NCBI RefSeq assembly: GCF_030656345.1
Contig: NZ_JAUSNR010000056.1
Span: 79,110-143,109, forward strand
From: Pseudotabrizicola sp.
Lineage (GTDB): Bacteria; Pseudomonadota; Alphaproteobacteria; Rhodobacterales; Rhodobacteraceae
Reading direction: 5' to 3'
DNA: 64,000 nt
Numbering within the stretch: position 1 is the stretch's first letter; every line of letters begins with the position of its first letter. Below the pieces are notes generated by a model that made no database searches, was not told the origin of the DNA, and saw only the letters and a list, made by a program, of their open reading frames with translations. Positions 19,525-28,268 of this stretch are shown here, in pieces. The position numbers and the translations under genes were made by a program.

Positions 19525-20932
19525 AAAACGCCTCCGGCAGGGTGAACACGATTTGCGGGAAGGTATAGAGCAGCACCATACAGATGATCACCATACCGCA
19601 ATACGGCAGCACGCCTTTGAAAATCTCGGTCAGCTTGATCTGCGGCGGGGCAATCCCCTTCAGATAATACGCACTCATCGCCATGGGCGGCGTGAGGAAT
19701 GACGTCTGCAGGTTCAGCGCCACCAGCACGCCAAAGAACAACGGATCAATGCCGAACAGCGGCAGCAGCGGCAGGAAGATCGGCACGAAGATGATGATGA
19801 TTTCCGACCATTCCAGCGGCCAGCCCAGCAGGAAAATGATGATCTGCGCCATGATCAGGAATTGAATTGGCGTCAGATCGAAGCTTTGCACAAACTCGGC
19901 GATCACATGCTCACCGCCCAGATAGCTGAACACTGCCGAGAATGTATAGGACCCGACAAACAGCCAGCACACCATCGCCGTCGTCCGGACCGTCAGATAC
20001 ACGCTTTCGCGCAACCGCTGGAAGGTCATGGCGCGGTAGGCAACCGCCAGCACCATTCCACCAAGCGCGCCGATGGACGCAGCCTCGGTCGGGGTGGCCA
20101 GACCGAACAGGATCGAGCCCAGCACCGCAAAGATCAGAAAGGCCAGCGGGAAGAAACTGGTCATCAGCATGAGGATCAGCTTGCTCCAGGGCACTTCGGG
20201 CATTTCTTCGCGTGTCGGCTTAGGCGCAAGCTTCGGGTTCAGGATCGACCGCCCGATGATATAGAGCAGATACAGCCCCACCAGCGTAAAGCCGGGCAGC
20301 AGGGCCCCCGCATACAGCCGCACAATCGACACACCCGAAGACGCGGCATAGACGATCAGCATGATCGACGGCGGAATCAGAATGCCCAGCGTGCCGCCCG
20401 CACAGATGATGCCAGTGGCAAAGGAATGGTCATAGCGCGCTTTCAGCATCTGCGGCAGCGCCAGCAGACCCATCAGCGTGACCACCGCGCCGACAATGCC
20501 TGTGGCGGTGGCAAACAGCGCGCAGGTCAGCAGCGCCGCCACGCCCATCGACCCGGGAATGTTGCGGGTGGCAATCGCCAGCGTGCCGAACAGCTTGTCG
20601 ACGATGTTGGCGCGTTCAACGATGTAGCCCATGAACAGGAACAGCGGAATCGCGGTCAGCACCTCGTTCGAGATTACCGTATAGGTCTGGTTTACGAACA
20701 AATCGAAGATCCGGTTGTTGTAAAACCCCTCGATCCACAGACTGGTGCTGTCCCACCAGCTGGCATCCTCGGTCAGCCGGTTGTAGCCGCGCCACATCCG
20801 GCTGGGGTCGAAGTAGGCGTAATAGCCAAAGGCAATGCCAAGCGCCATCAGCGTAAAGGCAATCGGGAAGCCCAGGAAGACGAAGGCAATAAAGATGCCC
20901 AGCATCATAAGGGCGATTTGCGGGTCGGTCAC
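19508..20932 (-). CDS. dctM: TRAP transporter large permease (DctM family)
   Basis: 474 residues, strongly hydrophobic with about 12-13 membrane segments, matching the DctM subunit that forms the sodium-coupled transport channel. Blocks such as AIPLFLFMGYIVERANIVDKLF, FATGIICAGGTLGILIPPSI and LGWPLEWSEIIIIFVPIFLPLL are characteristic. GTG start at 20932 with CGGAG 9 bases upstream. Preceded by dctQ and dctP on the same strand, followed by amidase with a 17-base overlap. Confidence 0.95.
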   Translation of the reverse strand: MTDPQIALMMLGIFIAFVFLGFPIAFTLMALGIAFGYYAYFDPSRMWRGYNRLTEDASWWDSTSLWIEGFYNNRIFDLFVNQTYTVISNEVLTAIPLFLFMGYIVERANIVDKLFGTLAIATRNIPGSMGVAALLTCALFATATGIVGAVVTLMGLLALPQMLKARYDHSFATGIICAGGTLGILIPPSIMLIVYAASSGVSIVRLYAGALLPGFTLVGLYLLYIIGRSILNPKLAPKPTREEMPEVPWSKLILMLMTSFFPLAFLIFAVLGSILFGLATPTEAASIGALGGMVLAVAYRAMTFQRLRESVYLTVRTTAMVCWLFVGSYTFSAVFSYLGGEHVIAEFVQSFDLTPIQFLIMAQIIIFLLGWPLEWSEIIIIFVPIFLPLLPLFGIDPLFFGVLVALNLQTSFLTPPMAMSAYYLKGIAPPQIKLTEIFKGVLPYCGMVIICMVLLYTFPQIVFTLPEAFYGPGR

Positions 20933-20969
20933 GTTTGCGAACTCCGGGATGGGGCGGCGGTTGGGCCGA

Positions 20970-21566
20970 TTACCTTTGGGCCTTGGCGGCAGCGTCGGCA
21001 GCCGCCTCGGCGGCCTGCTTGATCAGCAGTTGTTCGGTTTCCTCGACATCTTCATCGGCCTGCAGCCAGACCCCGCTGCGCATGCAGATGATGCAGCGGA
21101 ACACCTGCGCCAGACCCTGAATCAGCAGCAGGATACCGGCCGCAACGATCACCGACTTGAACTGATAGATCGGAATGCCGGCCGGGCTGTTGACCGACAC
21201 TTCGGCATAGCCCCAGGACCGGCTGGAGTACTTCCAGCCCGTGAACACCAGCGCCAGAATGCCGGGAAAGAAGAACAGGACATATAGCACCAGATCGACC
21301 AGCGCCTGTGTCTGCGGTCTCCATGTGCGGTACAGGAAATCGCCCCGCACATGCCCCCCGCGTGACAGCGTATAGGCCCCGCCCATCATGAACATCGTGC
21401 CGTACATGATAAAACTGAGGTCCAGCGCCCAGGGCGTCGGGCGGTTGAACGCGTAGCGCACCAGCACCTCATAGGCCATGCCAAAGGTCATCAGGATGAC
21501 CAGCCAACCAAAGGTCTTGCCAAACCAGGCAGACAGCTGGTCGGCAAATCGAATATACCCGAGCAT
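20970..21566 (-). CDS. dctQ: TRAP transporter small permease (DctQ family)
   Basis: 198 residues from the ATG at 21566, which has GGAG 9 bases upstream; the frame is open up to 21650 but without a ribosome-binding site. Four membrane helices are present, with RYAFNRPTPWALDLSFIMYGTMFMMGGAYTLSRGGHVRGDF typical of this subunit (shown here in parts: NRPTPWALDLS, GAYTLSRGGHVRGD). The C-terminus is an unusual Asp/Glu then Ala-rich helix after the last membrane segment. Works with DctM and DctP. Confidence 0.92.
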   Translation of the reverse strand: MLGYIRFADQLSAWFGKTFGWLVILMTFGMAYEVLVRYAFNRPTPWALDLSFIMYGTMFMMGGAYTLSRGGHVRGDFLYRTWRPQTQALVDLVLYVLFFFPGILALVFTGWKYSSRSWGYAEVSVNSPAGIPIYQFKSVIVAAGILLLIQGLAQVFRCIICMRSGVWLQADEDVEETEQLLIKQAAEAAADAAAKAQR

Positions 21567-21635
21567 AGGGGAAACTCCGTTCATGCGGTCATGCGGGCGG
21601 ATCGGCCCGAAGCAAGGATCACGGCACAGAGGAAA

Positions 21636-21659
21636 CGGGGGCGCAATCACGCGCCCCCG
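21636..21659 (-). other. Perfect 9-bp stem-loop between dctP and dctQ
   Basis: CGGGGGCGC and GCGCCCCCG pair perfectly around a 6-base loop, just after the dctP stop. A hairpin here would stabilise dctP mRNA and limit read-through into the permease genes, fitting the excess of binding protein needed by TRAP systems. Confidence 0.65.
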
Positions 21660-21666
21660 GATCAGA

Positions 21667-22806
21667 TTACAGCTTCAGCTTGCCGGGGAAGTAATGCTCG
21701 TAAGCCAGCCCCAGATCCGGCGCGTTCATCAGCTCGTAATAGGCGACCTTCTCAACCCACTCACGCTGGCTGTCCATCACCTTCTTGTTGAAGGCGTCGC
21801 CTTCCAGATCGGTGATCAACGTGTCCCAGGCCCCCAGCTGCGCTTCGAGGATCTCTTTCGAGGTACGGTGAACGATCACGCCGTTGTCGGCCTGCAACTC
21901 GGCCAGATCCTTGGAGTATTCGCGCATGGCCAGTGCAAGGTTCGACGTGGCCGAAGCCTCGACGCCGTATTTCAGAATCGCTTGCAGATCGGGGTCCAGA
22001 TCTTCAAGGAAATCCTTGTTGAAGGTGAATTCAAACGCCTCGGACGCCTGGTGATAGGACGACAGATAGTAGTTCTTGGCGACATCCTGCGCGCCGAAAC
22101 GGCGGTCGGACGACGGGTTGTTGAATTCGAATGCGTCGATCACGCCACGCTCCATCGCGGGCACAATCTCGCCGCCCGGAAGCTGCGCCACCGACATGCC
22201 CATGGCTTGCAAAAGGTCAGCCGCCAGACCGACGGTCCGGTATTTGAAGCCCTGAATGTCGGCGACCGTGTTCACCTCACCCTTGAACCAGCCGAACGGC
22301 TGCGCAGGCATCGGCATCCCCATGTAGCCAACAACGTTCAGCCCCAGCACATCCTGCGTCAGCTCACGGTAGAACTCGGCCCCGCCGCCCTGATAGAACC
22401 AGCCCAGCATGGTCGAAGCCGAACCGCCGAACACCGGCCCGGTGCCGAAGAACGATGCGGCCTTGTGCTTGCCGTACCAGTACACCGGCACGGTGTGGGT
22501 GGCGTCGATCACGCCGTCATGCACGGCGTCCATGACCTGAAACGCGCCGACAATCGCACCGGCAGGCAGCAGGTCGATCTTCAGACGGCCACCCGACATT
22601 TCCTCAACCCGCGTGACGTATTCACGCGCGAAATCCATCCAGATGTCAGACGCCGGCCACGAGGTCTGCATCTTCATCACAATCGGGGCCTGCGCCAGAA
22701 CGGCCGGGGCCGCCAGCACTGAGGCCGCCGCAGCAGCAGATCCGCCCACTGCACCCTTGCGCAGGAACGAACGACGGGAAAGCCCGGTAGTGCGGGTATC
22801 AGTCAT
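21667..22806 (-). CDS. dctP: TRAP transporter substrate-binding protein (DctP/TakP-like), Tat-exported
   Basis: 379 residues. The N-terminus has a twin-arginine signal (LSRRSFLRKGAVGG) followed by an Ala-rich hydrophobic stretch ending near AVLAQA. The mature protein begins VMKMQTSWPASDIWMDFARE and carries HTVPVYWYGKHKAASFFGTGPVFG, as in TakP-like proteins that bind 2-oxo acids. ERGVIDAFEFNNPSSDRRFG holds the conserved substrate-site region. First gene of the P-Q-M-amidase operon. Ligand unproved, but a 2-oxo or other carboxylate is likely. Confidence 0.92.
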   Translation of the reverse strand: MTDTRTTGLSRRSFLRKGAVGGSAAAAASVLAAPAVLAQAPIVMKMQTSWPASDIWMDFAREYVTRVEEMSGGRLKIDLLPAGAIVGAFQVMDAVHDGVIDATHTVPVYWYGKHKAASFFGTGPVFGGSASTMLGWFYQGGGAEFYRELTQDVLGLNVVGYMGMPMPAQPFGWFKGEVNTVADIQGFKYRTVGLAADLLQAMGMSVAQLPGGEIVPAMERGVIDAFEFNNPSSDRRFGAQDVAKNYYLSSYHQASEAFEFTFNKDFLEDLDPDLQAILKYGVEASATSNLALAMREYSKDLAELQADNGVIVHRTSKEILEAQLGAWDTLITDLEGDAFNKKVMDSQREWVEKVAYYELMNAPDLGLAYEHYFPGKLKL

Positions 22807-22941
22807 GTGGTGTCCTCCCAGACGATTATGGCCGCCCTTGGCAGCCTGTTATCAGATTGAAGTTTAACGTGAGGGCACCGAAAAGCAAGCACTGGTCAGT
22901 TTAATTTACCACTATACCCAGTGTTCGGTATGCGCCTTGCC

Positions 22942-23904
22942 TCAGGCCACCCGGTCGCCGGGCTCCGCGCCAGCAAAAAACGCATCCAGATTGTCCAATG
23001 CCCGGAATCCCATCGCATCGCGGGTTTCTTCGGTGGCCGATCCGATATGGGGCAGCAGGAAAACATTCGGCAAAGCCGCAAGCGCCGGATTGCCGCCCGG
23101 TTCGGTCTGAAACACATCCAACCCCGCCGCGAACAACCGCCCCCCGCGCAGCGCCTCGACCAGCGCCGCCTCGTCCACCAGCCCGCCGCGGGCGGTGTTC
23201 ACCAGAATCGCCCGATCGGGCAATTGCGCCAGCGTGGCGGCGTTGATGATGCCCGCATTCTGCGGGGTGGACGGGCAATGCAGGCTCAGCACATCCGACA
23301 CCGCCAGCAACCCCTCCAGCGTGTCATGAAACACCGCACCCTTTTCCAGATGCTCCGGCAGGCGGCGGCGGTTGTGGTAATGCACCTCCATCCCGAAGCC
23401 GCGCGCCCGGTCTGCTGTCACCTGCCCCACCCGCCCCATGCCCAGAACGCCAAAGCGTTTGCCGGTCACCTGCCGCCCCACCATGAAGGCGGGCGACCAG
23501 AAATCCCATTTACCGGCCCGGATCATCGCATCGCCCTCGGCCCCGCGCCGGGCGGCGCCCAGCATGCACAACATGGCAATCTCGGCCGTGGCATCCGACA
23601 GCACATCGGGCGTATTGGTCACCACAATCCCCGCCGCCTTCGCCGCCGCCAGATCAACATGATCGGTGCCCACCGAATGGTTGGCGATGATCTTCAGCCT
23701 TGGCCCCAGCTCGGCGATCACATCGGCGCTGAACCGTTCGGAATGGCAGGGCAGCACGGCATCGACCGCGCGGCAGGTCGCGATCAGCTCTTCGCGGTCA
23801 AACAGCCGGTCTTCGGGGTTCAGGATCACCTCATAATCCCGTGCCGCCCGCGCTTCGACCACAGCGCGCAGCTTGCGCGCGATAAACAGCTTTGGTTTTG
23901 TCAT
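22942..23904 (-). CDS. D-2-hydroxyacid dehydrogenase (glyoxylate/hydroxypyruvate reductase type)
   Basis: 320 residues. NAD(P)-binding motif VLGMGRVGQVTADRARGFGM; catalytic Arg in VNTARGGLVDE, Glu in VFQTEPGG and His in LPHIGSATEETRD are all present. It interconverts a 2-oxo acid and its D-2-hydroxy form; the NHSVGTDHVDLAAA stretch fits glyoxylate reductases. GGGAGG precedes the ATG. It lies 135 bases upstream of the TRAP operon on the same strand, so it may serve metabolism of the imported acid, but a separate promoter cannot be excluded. Confidence 0.9.
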   Translation of the reverse strand: MTKPKLFIARKLRAVVEARAARDYEVILNPEDRLFDREELIATCRAVDAVLPCHSERFSADVIAELGPRLKIIANHSVGTDHVDLAAAKAAGIVVTNTPDVLSDATAEIAMLCMLGAARRGAEGDAMIRAGKWDFWSPAFMVGRQVTGKRFGVLGMGRVGQVTADRARGFGMEVHYHNRRRLPEHLEKGAVFHDTLEGLLAVSDVLSLHCPSTPQNAGIINAATLAQLPDRAILVNTARGGLVDEAALVEALRGGRLFAAGLDVFQTEPGGNPALAALPNVFLLPHIGSATEETRDAMGFRALDNLDAFFAGAEPGDRVA

Positions 23905-23952
23905 ATCTGCCTCCCAGCTTGGGTGCAGACCCTAACCCGTCACGCAGCAGTT

Positions 23953-24723
23953 TCAAGCAAAGGGATCGACCCGATAGCCAACGCCGGTCAGATACAGCCC
24001 CTGCGGCGGGCAGACCGGCCCGCAAGCCGCCCGGTCCCGCGCCTCCAGCGCCGCCTTCACATCATCAGGGGTCCAACCCCCCGCCCCCACCCGCTCCAGC
24101 GTGCCGACGATGGAGCGCACCTGATTGTGCAGAAAGCTGCGCGCCCGCAGGACAAAACGATATTCGACACCCCCCGCATAGGGGTGTTCATAAATGGAAA
24201 CTTCATCCAGCGTCTTCATCGGCGATTTCGCCTGACAAAACGTCGAGCGGAAGGTGGTGAAGTCGTGATGTCCGGTCAGATGCGCCGCCCCCGCCCGCAT
24301 CGCGTCTGCGTCCAGCGGGTTCAGTACCTGCCAGACCCGGCCACGGTCATGCGTGACCGGCGCGCGCCGCGCCACCAGCCGGAACAGATAGCGCCGCTCG
24401 GTGGCCGAAAACCTTGCGTGAAAATCATCCGGCACGCGCGCCGCCGCGATAATCGCCACCGGCGCGGGCTTCAGATGCCAGTTCAGCGCCTCGGACAGCC
24501 GGTACGGGTCCCAGTCGCGCACCAGATCCACCGTCGCCACCTGCCCGGTGCCATGCACCCCGGCATCGGTGCGCCCGGCCGCCGCAATCGTATGCGGCCC
24601 CGGTTGCAGCCGCGACAGCGCCGCCTCGACCGCCGCCTGCACCGAAGGCTGATGCGCAGCCTGCCGTTGCCAGCCCTGAAACGGGCCACCGTCATAGTCG
24701 ATTTTCAGCGCAAAGCGGGGCAT
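23953..24723 (-). CDS. truA: tRNA pseudouridine(38-40) synthase
   Basis: 256 residues. TruA isomerises uridines 38-40 of the anticodon arm. The start [16 protein letters not shown] and the catalytic aspartate in [16 protein letters not shown] are classic, and [15 protein letters not shown] and [20 protein letters not shown] complete the family pattern. It lies 48 bases upstream of the dehydrogenase gene on the same strand and is divergent from ycjX. Confidence 0.96.
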   Translation of the reverse strand: MPRFALKIDYDGGPFQGWQRQAAHQPSVQAAVEAALSRLQPGPHTIAAAGRTDAGVHGTGQVATVDLVRDWDPYRLSEALNWHLKPAPVAIIAAARVPDDFHARFSATERRYLFRLVARRAPVTHDRGRVWQVLNPLDADAMRAGAAHLTGHHDFTTFRSTFCQAKSPMKTLDEVSIYEHPYAGGVEYRFVLRARSFLHNQVRSIVGTLERVGAGGWTPDDVKAALEARDRAACGPVCPPQGLYLTGVGYRVDPFA

Positions 24724-24793
24724 TTGCGCTGCATAACGGATTTCGCCTGTCCTGCAAGCCCTGTGCCGGAGGCCGGCTGCGGGAGCGCTCCGC

Positions 24794-24822
24794 GCGGGAG
24801 TATTTTCAAAAGGTGCAAGCCC
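24794..24822 (+). repeat. Copy A of a 29-base dispersed repeat, upstream of ycjX
   Basis: GCGGGAGTATTT, three variable bases, then AAAGGTGCAAGCCC. It matches the copy at 27349-27377 at 26 of 29 positions, in the same orientation, so the two copies bracket the ycjX-ycjF pair. Confidence 0.65.
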
Positions 24823-24911
24823 ATGGGGGGCGCGGGCCTGTCACAGGGCTTTCCCCCTACCCAGCACGGGCGGGCGTGCCTATGTTGGGGCCAGCACAAG
24901 GAAACCCGCAA

Positions 24912-26321
24912 TTGGTTCTGTCCACCCTGACCGACGGCATCACCCGCAGCCTTGACGGCGTTGCGCGGTCTGTGACCGATATCTTTGAACCCACCCTGCG
25001 GCTGGGCGTCACCGGCCTGTCGGGCGCGGGCAAGACCGTGTTCATCACCGCGCTGGTCGCCAACCTGCTGGACCGGGGGCGGATGCCGCAACTGGTGGCC
25101 CAAAGTCAGGGCCGGATCGAAACCGTGCTGCTGCAACCGCAGCCCGACCTGACCCTTCCGCGCTTTGACTTCGAGTCCCACCTGACCGCATTGATGGGAA
25201 GTGACCCGCGCTGGCCGCAATCCACCCGGGCGGTGTCGGAACTGCGCCTGTCGTTCCGGCTACGGCCGTCAGGCTTTCTGGGCCTGACCGGCAACACACG
25301 GCTTCACCTTGATATCGTGGATTACCCCGGCGAGTGGCTGCTAGACCTGTCGCTTTTGGACAAGGACTACGCCCGCTGGGCCAGCGAGACGCTGGAACGC
25401 ATTGCCAAACGGCCAGAGGCCGCCGCCTTCATGGCGCAGGCCCGCGCCGAGGACGGGTCGCTGGTGCTGGACGAACCCCGCGCCCAAGGTTTGGCCGCCA
25501 CCTTCACCGCTTATCTGCACGCCGCCCGCGGCAAGGGCTGGTCTGACCTGACGCCGGGGCGGTTCCTGCTGCCGGGGGAGCTTGCAGGTTCCCCCGTGCT
25601 GACCTTCGCGCCCCTGCCCCTGCCCGCAAGCACCCCGCGCGGCAGCCTGTGGCGCGAGATGGAGCGGCGGTATGAGGCGTATAAGGCCAAGGTGGTCAAG
25701 CCGTTTTTCCGCGACCATTTCTCGCGCATCGACCGGCAGGTGGTCTTGATGGATGTGCTGGGGGCCATCCACGCGGGGCCGCGCGCGGTCGAAGACCTGC
25801 GCCGCACAATGGCCGAGATCCTGACCGCCTTCCGCCCCGGCGCGAATGGCTGGCTCACCCGGATTCTGGGCGGCAAGCGGGTGGAAAAGATCCTGTTCGC
25901 CGCCACCAAGGCCGATCACCTGCACCACCACCAGCACCCCGCCCTGACCGCGATTACCGAGGCGCTGCTGGCCGACGCGCGGCGCCGTGCCGATTTCTCC
26001 GGTGCCCGTACCATGGCCCTGTCGCTGGCATCCCTGCGCGCCACCGTGGAAGACTCTGTGCAGCGCGATGGTGCGGCGCTGGACCTTGTGCGCGGGCGGC
26101 TGGCCTCTACCGGCAAGCAGGCGGCGATGTATGCGGGCGACCTGCCCACCGATCCGGCCCGCATCCTCGCCCCCGCGCGCGAAGGGGCAGACCGCTGGCT
26201 GGACGCCGATTTCTCGCTGATGGGCTTTGCCCCGGCGCGCATGACCCTGGCCCCCGGCATGGGGCCGCCGCACATAAGGCTGGACCGCGCCGCCCAATTC
26301 CTGATCGGAGACCGGCTGTGA
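24912..26321 (+). CDS. ycjX: YcjX-family P-loop GTPase-like protein (DUF463)
   Basis: 469 residues from a TTG at 24912, chosen because AAGGAA lies 8 bases upstream and the protein then begins VLSTLTDGITRSLDGVA like family members; an ATG at 24882 is the alternative. Walker A VTGLSGAGKTVFITALV near residues 35-51, DIVDYPGEWLLDL as the Walker B-like segment, and FAATKADHLHHHQH as the base-specificity motif (TKAD). Paired with the DUF697 gene by a four-base GTGA overlap. YcjX and YcjF are linked to envelope stress in enterobacteria; the role here is not known. Confidence 0.88.
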   Translation: MVLSTLTDGITRSLDGVARSVTDIFEPTLRLGVTGLSGAGKTVFITALVANLLDRGRMPQLVAQSQGRIETVLLQPQPDLTLPRFDFESHLTALMGSDPRWPQSTRAVSELRLSFRLRPSGFLGLTGNTRLHLDIVDYPGEWLLDLSLLDKDYARWASETLERIAKRPEAAAFMAQARAEDGSLVLDEPRAQGLAATFTAYLHAARGKGWSDLTPGRFLLPGELAGSPVLTFAPLPLPASTPRGSLWREMERRYEAYKAKVVKPFFRDHFSRIDRQVVLMDVLGAIHAGPRAVEDLRRTMAEILTAFRPGANGWLTRILGGKRVEKILFAATKADHLHHHQHPALTAITEALLADARRRADFSGARTMALSLASLRATVEDSVQRDGAALDLVRGRLASTGKQAAMYAGDLPTDPARILAPAREGADRWLDADFSLMGFAPARMTLAPGMGPPHIRLDRAAQFLIGDRL

Positions 26322-27313
26322 CCGACCTGCCCCCGCCGCCCCGTAAGCCGCTGATCCTTGAACTGGAGGATGAGCTGGACCCGTCCTCCGCCGACCCGGT
26401 GCCAGATGACCTGCCGCAGGGGCAGGCGATGCAACTGGCTGCCCGCATCCGCGCGCCAAGGTCCAAACTGGCGCGTTTCGCGCTCTGGGCCTTCACCGCG
26501 TTTTTCACCTTCGCGCTGTCGGTCGCGGCCTATGATTTCGTGACCGGGCTGTTTGCCCGCAATCCGCTGCTGGGCTGGGTCGCGGGGGTGCTGCTGGTCG
26601 GCGCGCTGCTGGCAGCGGCGCTGCTCGCGGGCCGGGAATGGTCGGCCTACATGCGGCTGATGCGGCTCGATCACCTGCGCCGCGATGCCGCCACCGCCCG
26701 CCAGACCGCCGACCTGAGAGCCGCCCGCCGCACCGTGGCTTCGCTCGTCAGCCTCTATGCCGCCCGCCCCGACACCGCCTGGGGCCGCGCCCGCTTTGCC
26801 GAGCGCGAGGCCGAAGTACTGGATGCCGACGCCCTGTTGTCACTGGCCGAGGCCGAACTCCTGCCCCCGCTCGACGCCCGGGCGCGAGGGGAGGTGGAGG
26901 CGGCAGCGCGGCAGGTGGCCATGGTCACGGCGCTTGTGCCACTGGCGCTCGCCGATGTGGCCACAGCGTTGGTCGCCAACCTGCGGATGATCCGACGGAT
27001 CGCTGAGATCTATGGCGGCAGATCGGGCGCGCTGGGGTCATGGGGCCTCTTGCGCCGGGTGTTTGCGTCGTTGCTGGCGGCGGGTGCACTGGCGCTGACC
27101 GATGACCTGATCGGTTCGGTCGCGGGCGGCGGTGTGCTCGCCAAGGTCTCACGCCGGTTTGGCGAAGGCGTGGTCAACGGCGCGCTGACCGCCCGCGTCG
27201 GCCTCGCCGCCATCGACCTGTGCCGCCCTATGCCCTTTGTCGCGGTTGAACGCCCCTCGACCTCGGGCACCGTCAGCCGGGCGCTCGCCGGCCTGGTGCC
27301 GCGCAAGGTGTGA
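26318..27313 (+). CDS. ycjF: YcjF-like DUF697/TIGR01620 membrane protein
   Basis: 331 residues starting at a GTG that overlaps the ycjX stop. After a Pro-rich N-terminus (PPPPRKPLILELEDELD) come two membrane helices (about 52-75 and 82-107) and a helical cytoplasmic region. The C-terminal DUF697 part includes ALADVATALVANLRMIRRIAEIYGGRSG and GEGVVNGALTARVGLAAIDLCRPMPF. Always found next to ycjX; function unknown, possibly a membrane anchor or effector of that GTPase. Confidence 0.88.
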   Translation: MTDLPPPPRKPLILELEDELDPSSADPVPDDLPQGQAMQLAARIRAPRSKLARFALWAFTAFFTFALSVAAYDFVTGLFARNPLLGWVAGVLLVGALLAAALLAGREWSAYMRLMRLDHLRRDAATARQTADLRAARRTVASLVSLYAARPDTAWGRARFAEREAEVLDADALLSLAEAELLPPLDARARGEVEAAARQVAMVTALVPLALADVATALVANLRMIRRIAEIYGGRSGALGSWGLLRRVFASLLAAGALALTDDLIGSVAGGGVLAKVSRRFGEGVVNGALTARVGLAAIDLCRPMPFVAVERPSTSGTVSRALAGLVPRKV

Positions 27314-27348
27314 TGCCGCGCCCGCGCCACACCGGTTTTATGCCTCCG

Positions 27349-27377
27349 GCGGGAGTATTTAAGAAAGGTGCAAGCCC
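27349..27377 (+). repeat. Copy B of the 29-base dispersed repeat, downstream of ycjF
   Basis: GCGGGAGTATTT, AAG, AAAGGTGCAAGCCC. Direct-repeat partner of 24794-24822 and also the left arm of the inverted repeat 27353-27415. Confidence 0.65.
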
Positions 27378-27415
27378 GGATGTGTTTTCAGGATTTGCAC
27401 CTTTTCCAAATACTC
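27353..27415. repeat. 21-base inverted repeat between convergent ycjF and ABC permease genes
   Basis: Arms 27353-27373 and 27395-27415 match at 18 of 21 positions. It lies 39 bases after ycjF and 19 bases after the minus-strand permease stop. Likely an RNA 3'-end structure for one or both transcripts; no T-tract. Confidence 0.7.
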
Positions 27416-27434
27416 AAAGCCGCCTGCGCCCCGC

Positions 27435-28232
27435 CTACCGCGCGGACCGCGCCCGCAGCCGCGCCTCGATCCGGCGCAGGATCAGGCTCAGCCCGATGGT
27501 CATCGTCAGATAGATCAGCGCCGCCACATTGTAGGTCTCGAAATACCGGAAATTTCCCGCCGCCGTAACCTTGGCAAGTTGCGCCACGTCCGTCACGCCC
27601 AGCACCGACACCAGCGAGCTGTCCTTGACCATCGCCACAAAGTCATTGCCCAAAGGCGGCAATATCATCCGGAACGCCTGCGGGAACACGATGTGGCGGA
27701 ACCGCTGCCAACCCGTCAGCCCCAGCGCCTGCGCCGCCTCGATCTGGCCCATCGGAACCGCTTGCAGCCCGGCGCGGAAGATCTCGGCCAGAAAGGCGGA
27801 ATAGGCCAGCATCAGCGCGATTACCGCGCGCGCGATCAGCGGGAAATCACGGGTGCGCCATGGGGCAATGCCAAGCGGTTCAGTCACCGCATTCACCGCC
27901 AGCACCAACATCGGAGCCAGCACAAAGGCGACATACAAGAGCAGCACGATGATCGGCACACCGCGCATGACCTCGATATAAAGCCGCGCCGCCTGCCGCA
28001 GCACAATGAAGCGCGACAGCCCCATCACCGCCAGACCCAGCCCGATACCGCAGGCCCCCAGATAGGCCACCACCGCCACGATGACCGTCACCGTGATCCC
28101 GCGCGCCAGCGTGTTCAGCACCGCACCGTAGACCGGGCTTACCAGCACCTGCCAGAACAGCACCGCCCCGGTGACAGCAAGGATCACCAGCCACCAGGGG
28201 AAGTCTTTGTCGGGCTGTGTCTGTGGGGTCAT
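27435..28232 (-). CDS. Amino acid ABC transporter permease (HisM/GlnP type)
   Basis: 265 residues with about six membrane segments. The family motif around RAGLQAVPMGQIEAAQALGLTGWQRFRHIVFPQAFR (given in parts: VPMGQIEAAQALGL, IVFPQAFRMILPPLGND) is typical of polar amino acid importers. SLVSVLGVTDV is also a standard block. It follows its binding-protein gene by 36 GC-rich bases. Only one permease and no ATPase are found nearby, so the ATPase must be shared or encoded elsewhere. Confidence 0.92.
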   Translation of the reverse strand: MTPQTQPDKDFPWWLVILAVTGAVLFWQVLVSPVYGAVLNTLARGITVTVIVAVVAYLGACGIGLGLAVMGLSRFIVLRQAARLYIEVMRGVPIIVLLLYVAFVLAPMLVLAVNAVTEPLGIAPWRTRDFPLIARAVIALMLAYSAFLAEIFRAGLQAVPMGQIEAAQALGLTGWQRFRHIVFPQAFRMILPPLGNDFVAMVKDSSLVSVLGVTDVAQLAKVTAAGNFRYFETYNVAALIYLTMTIGLSLILRRIEARLRARSAR

Positions 28233-28268
28233 CGCCGGGCGGCGGCGCGCGGGCCGGGGCCTTTGGCC

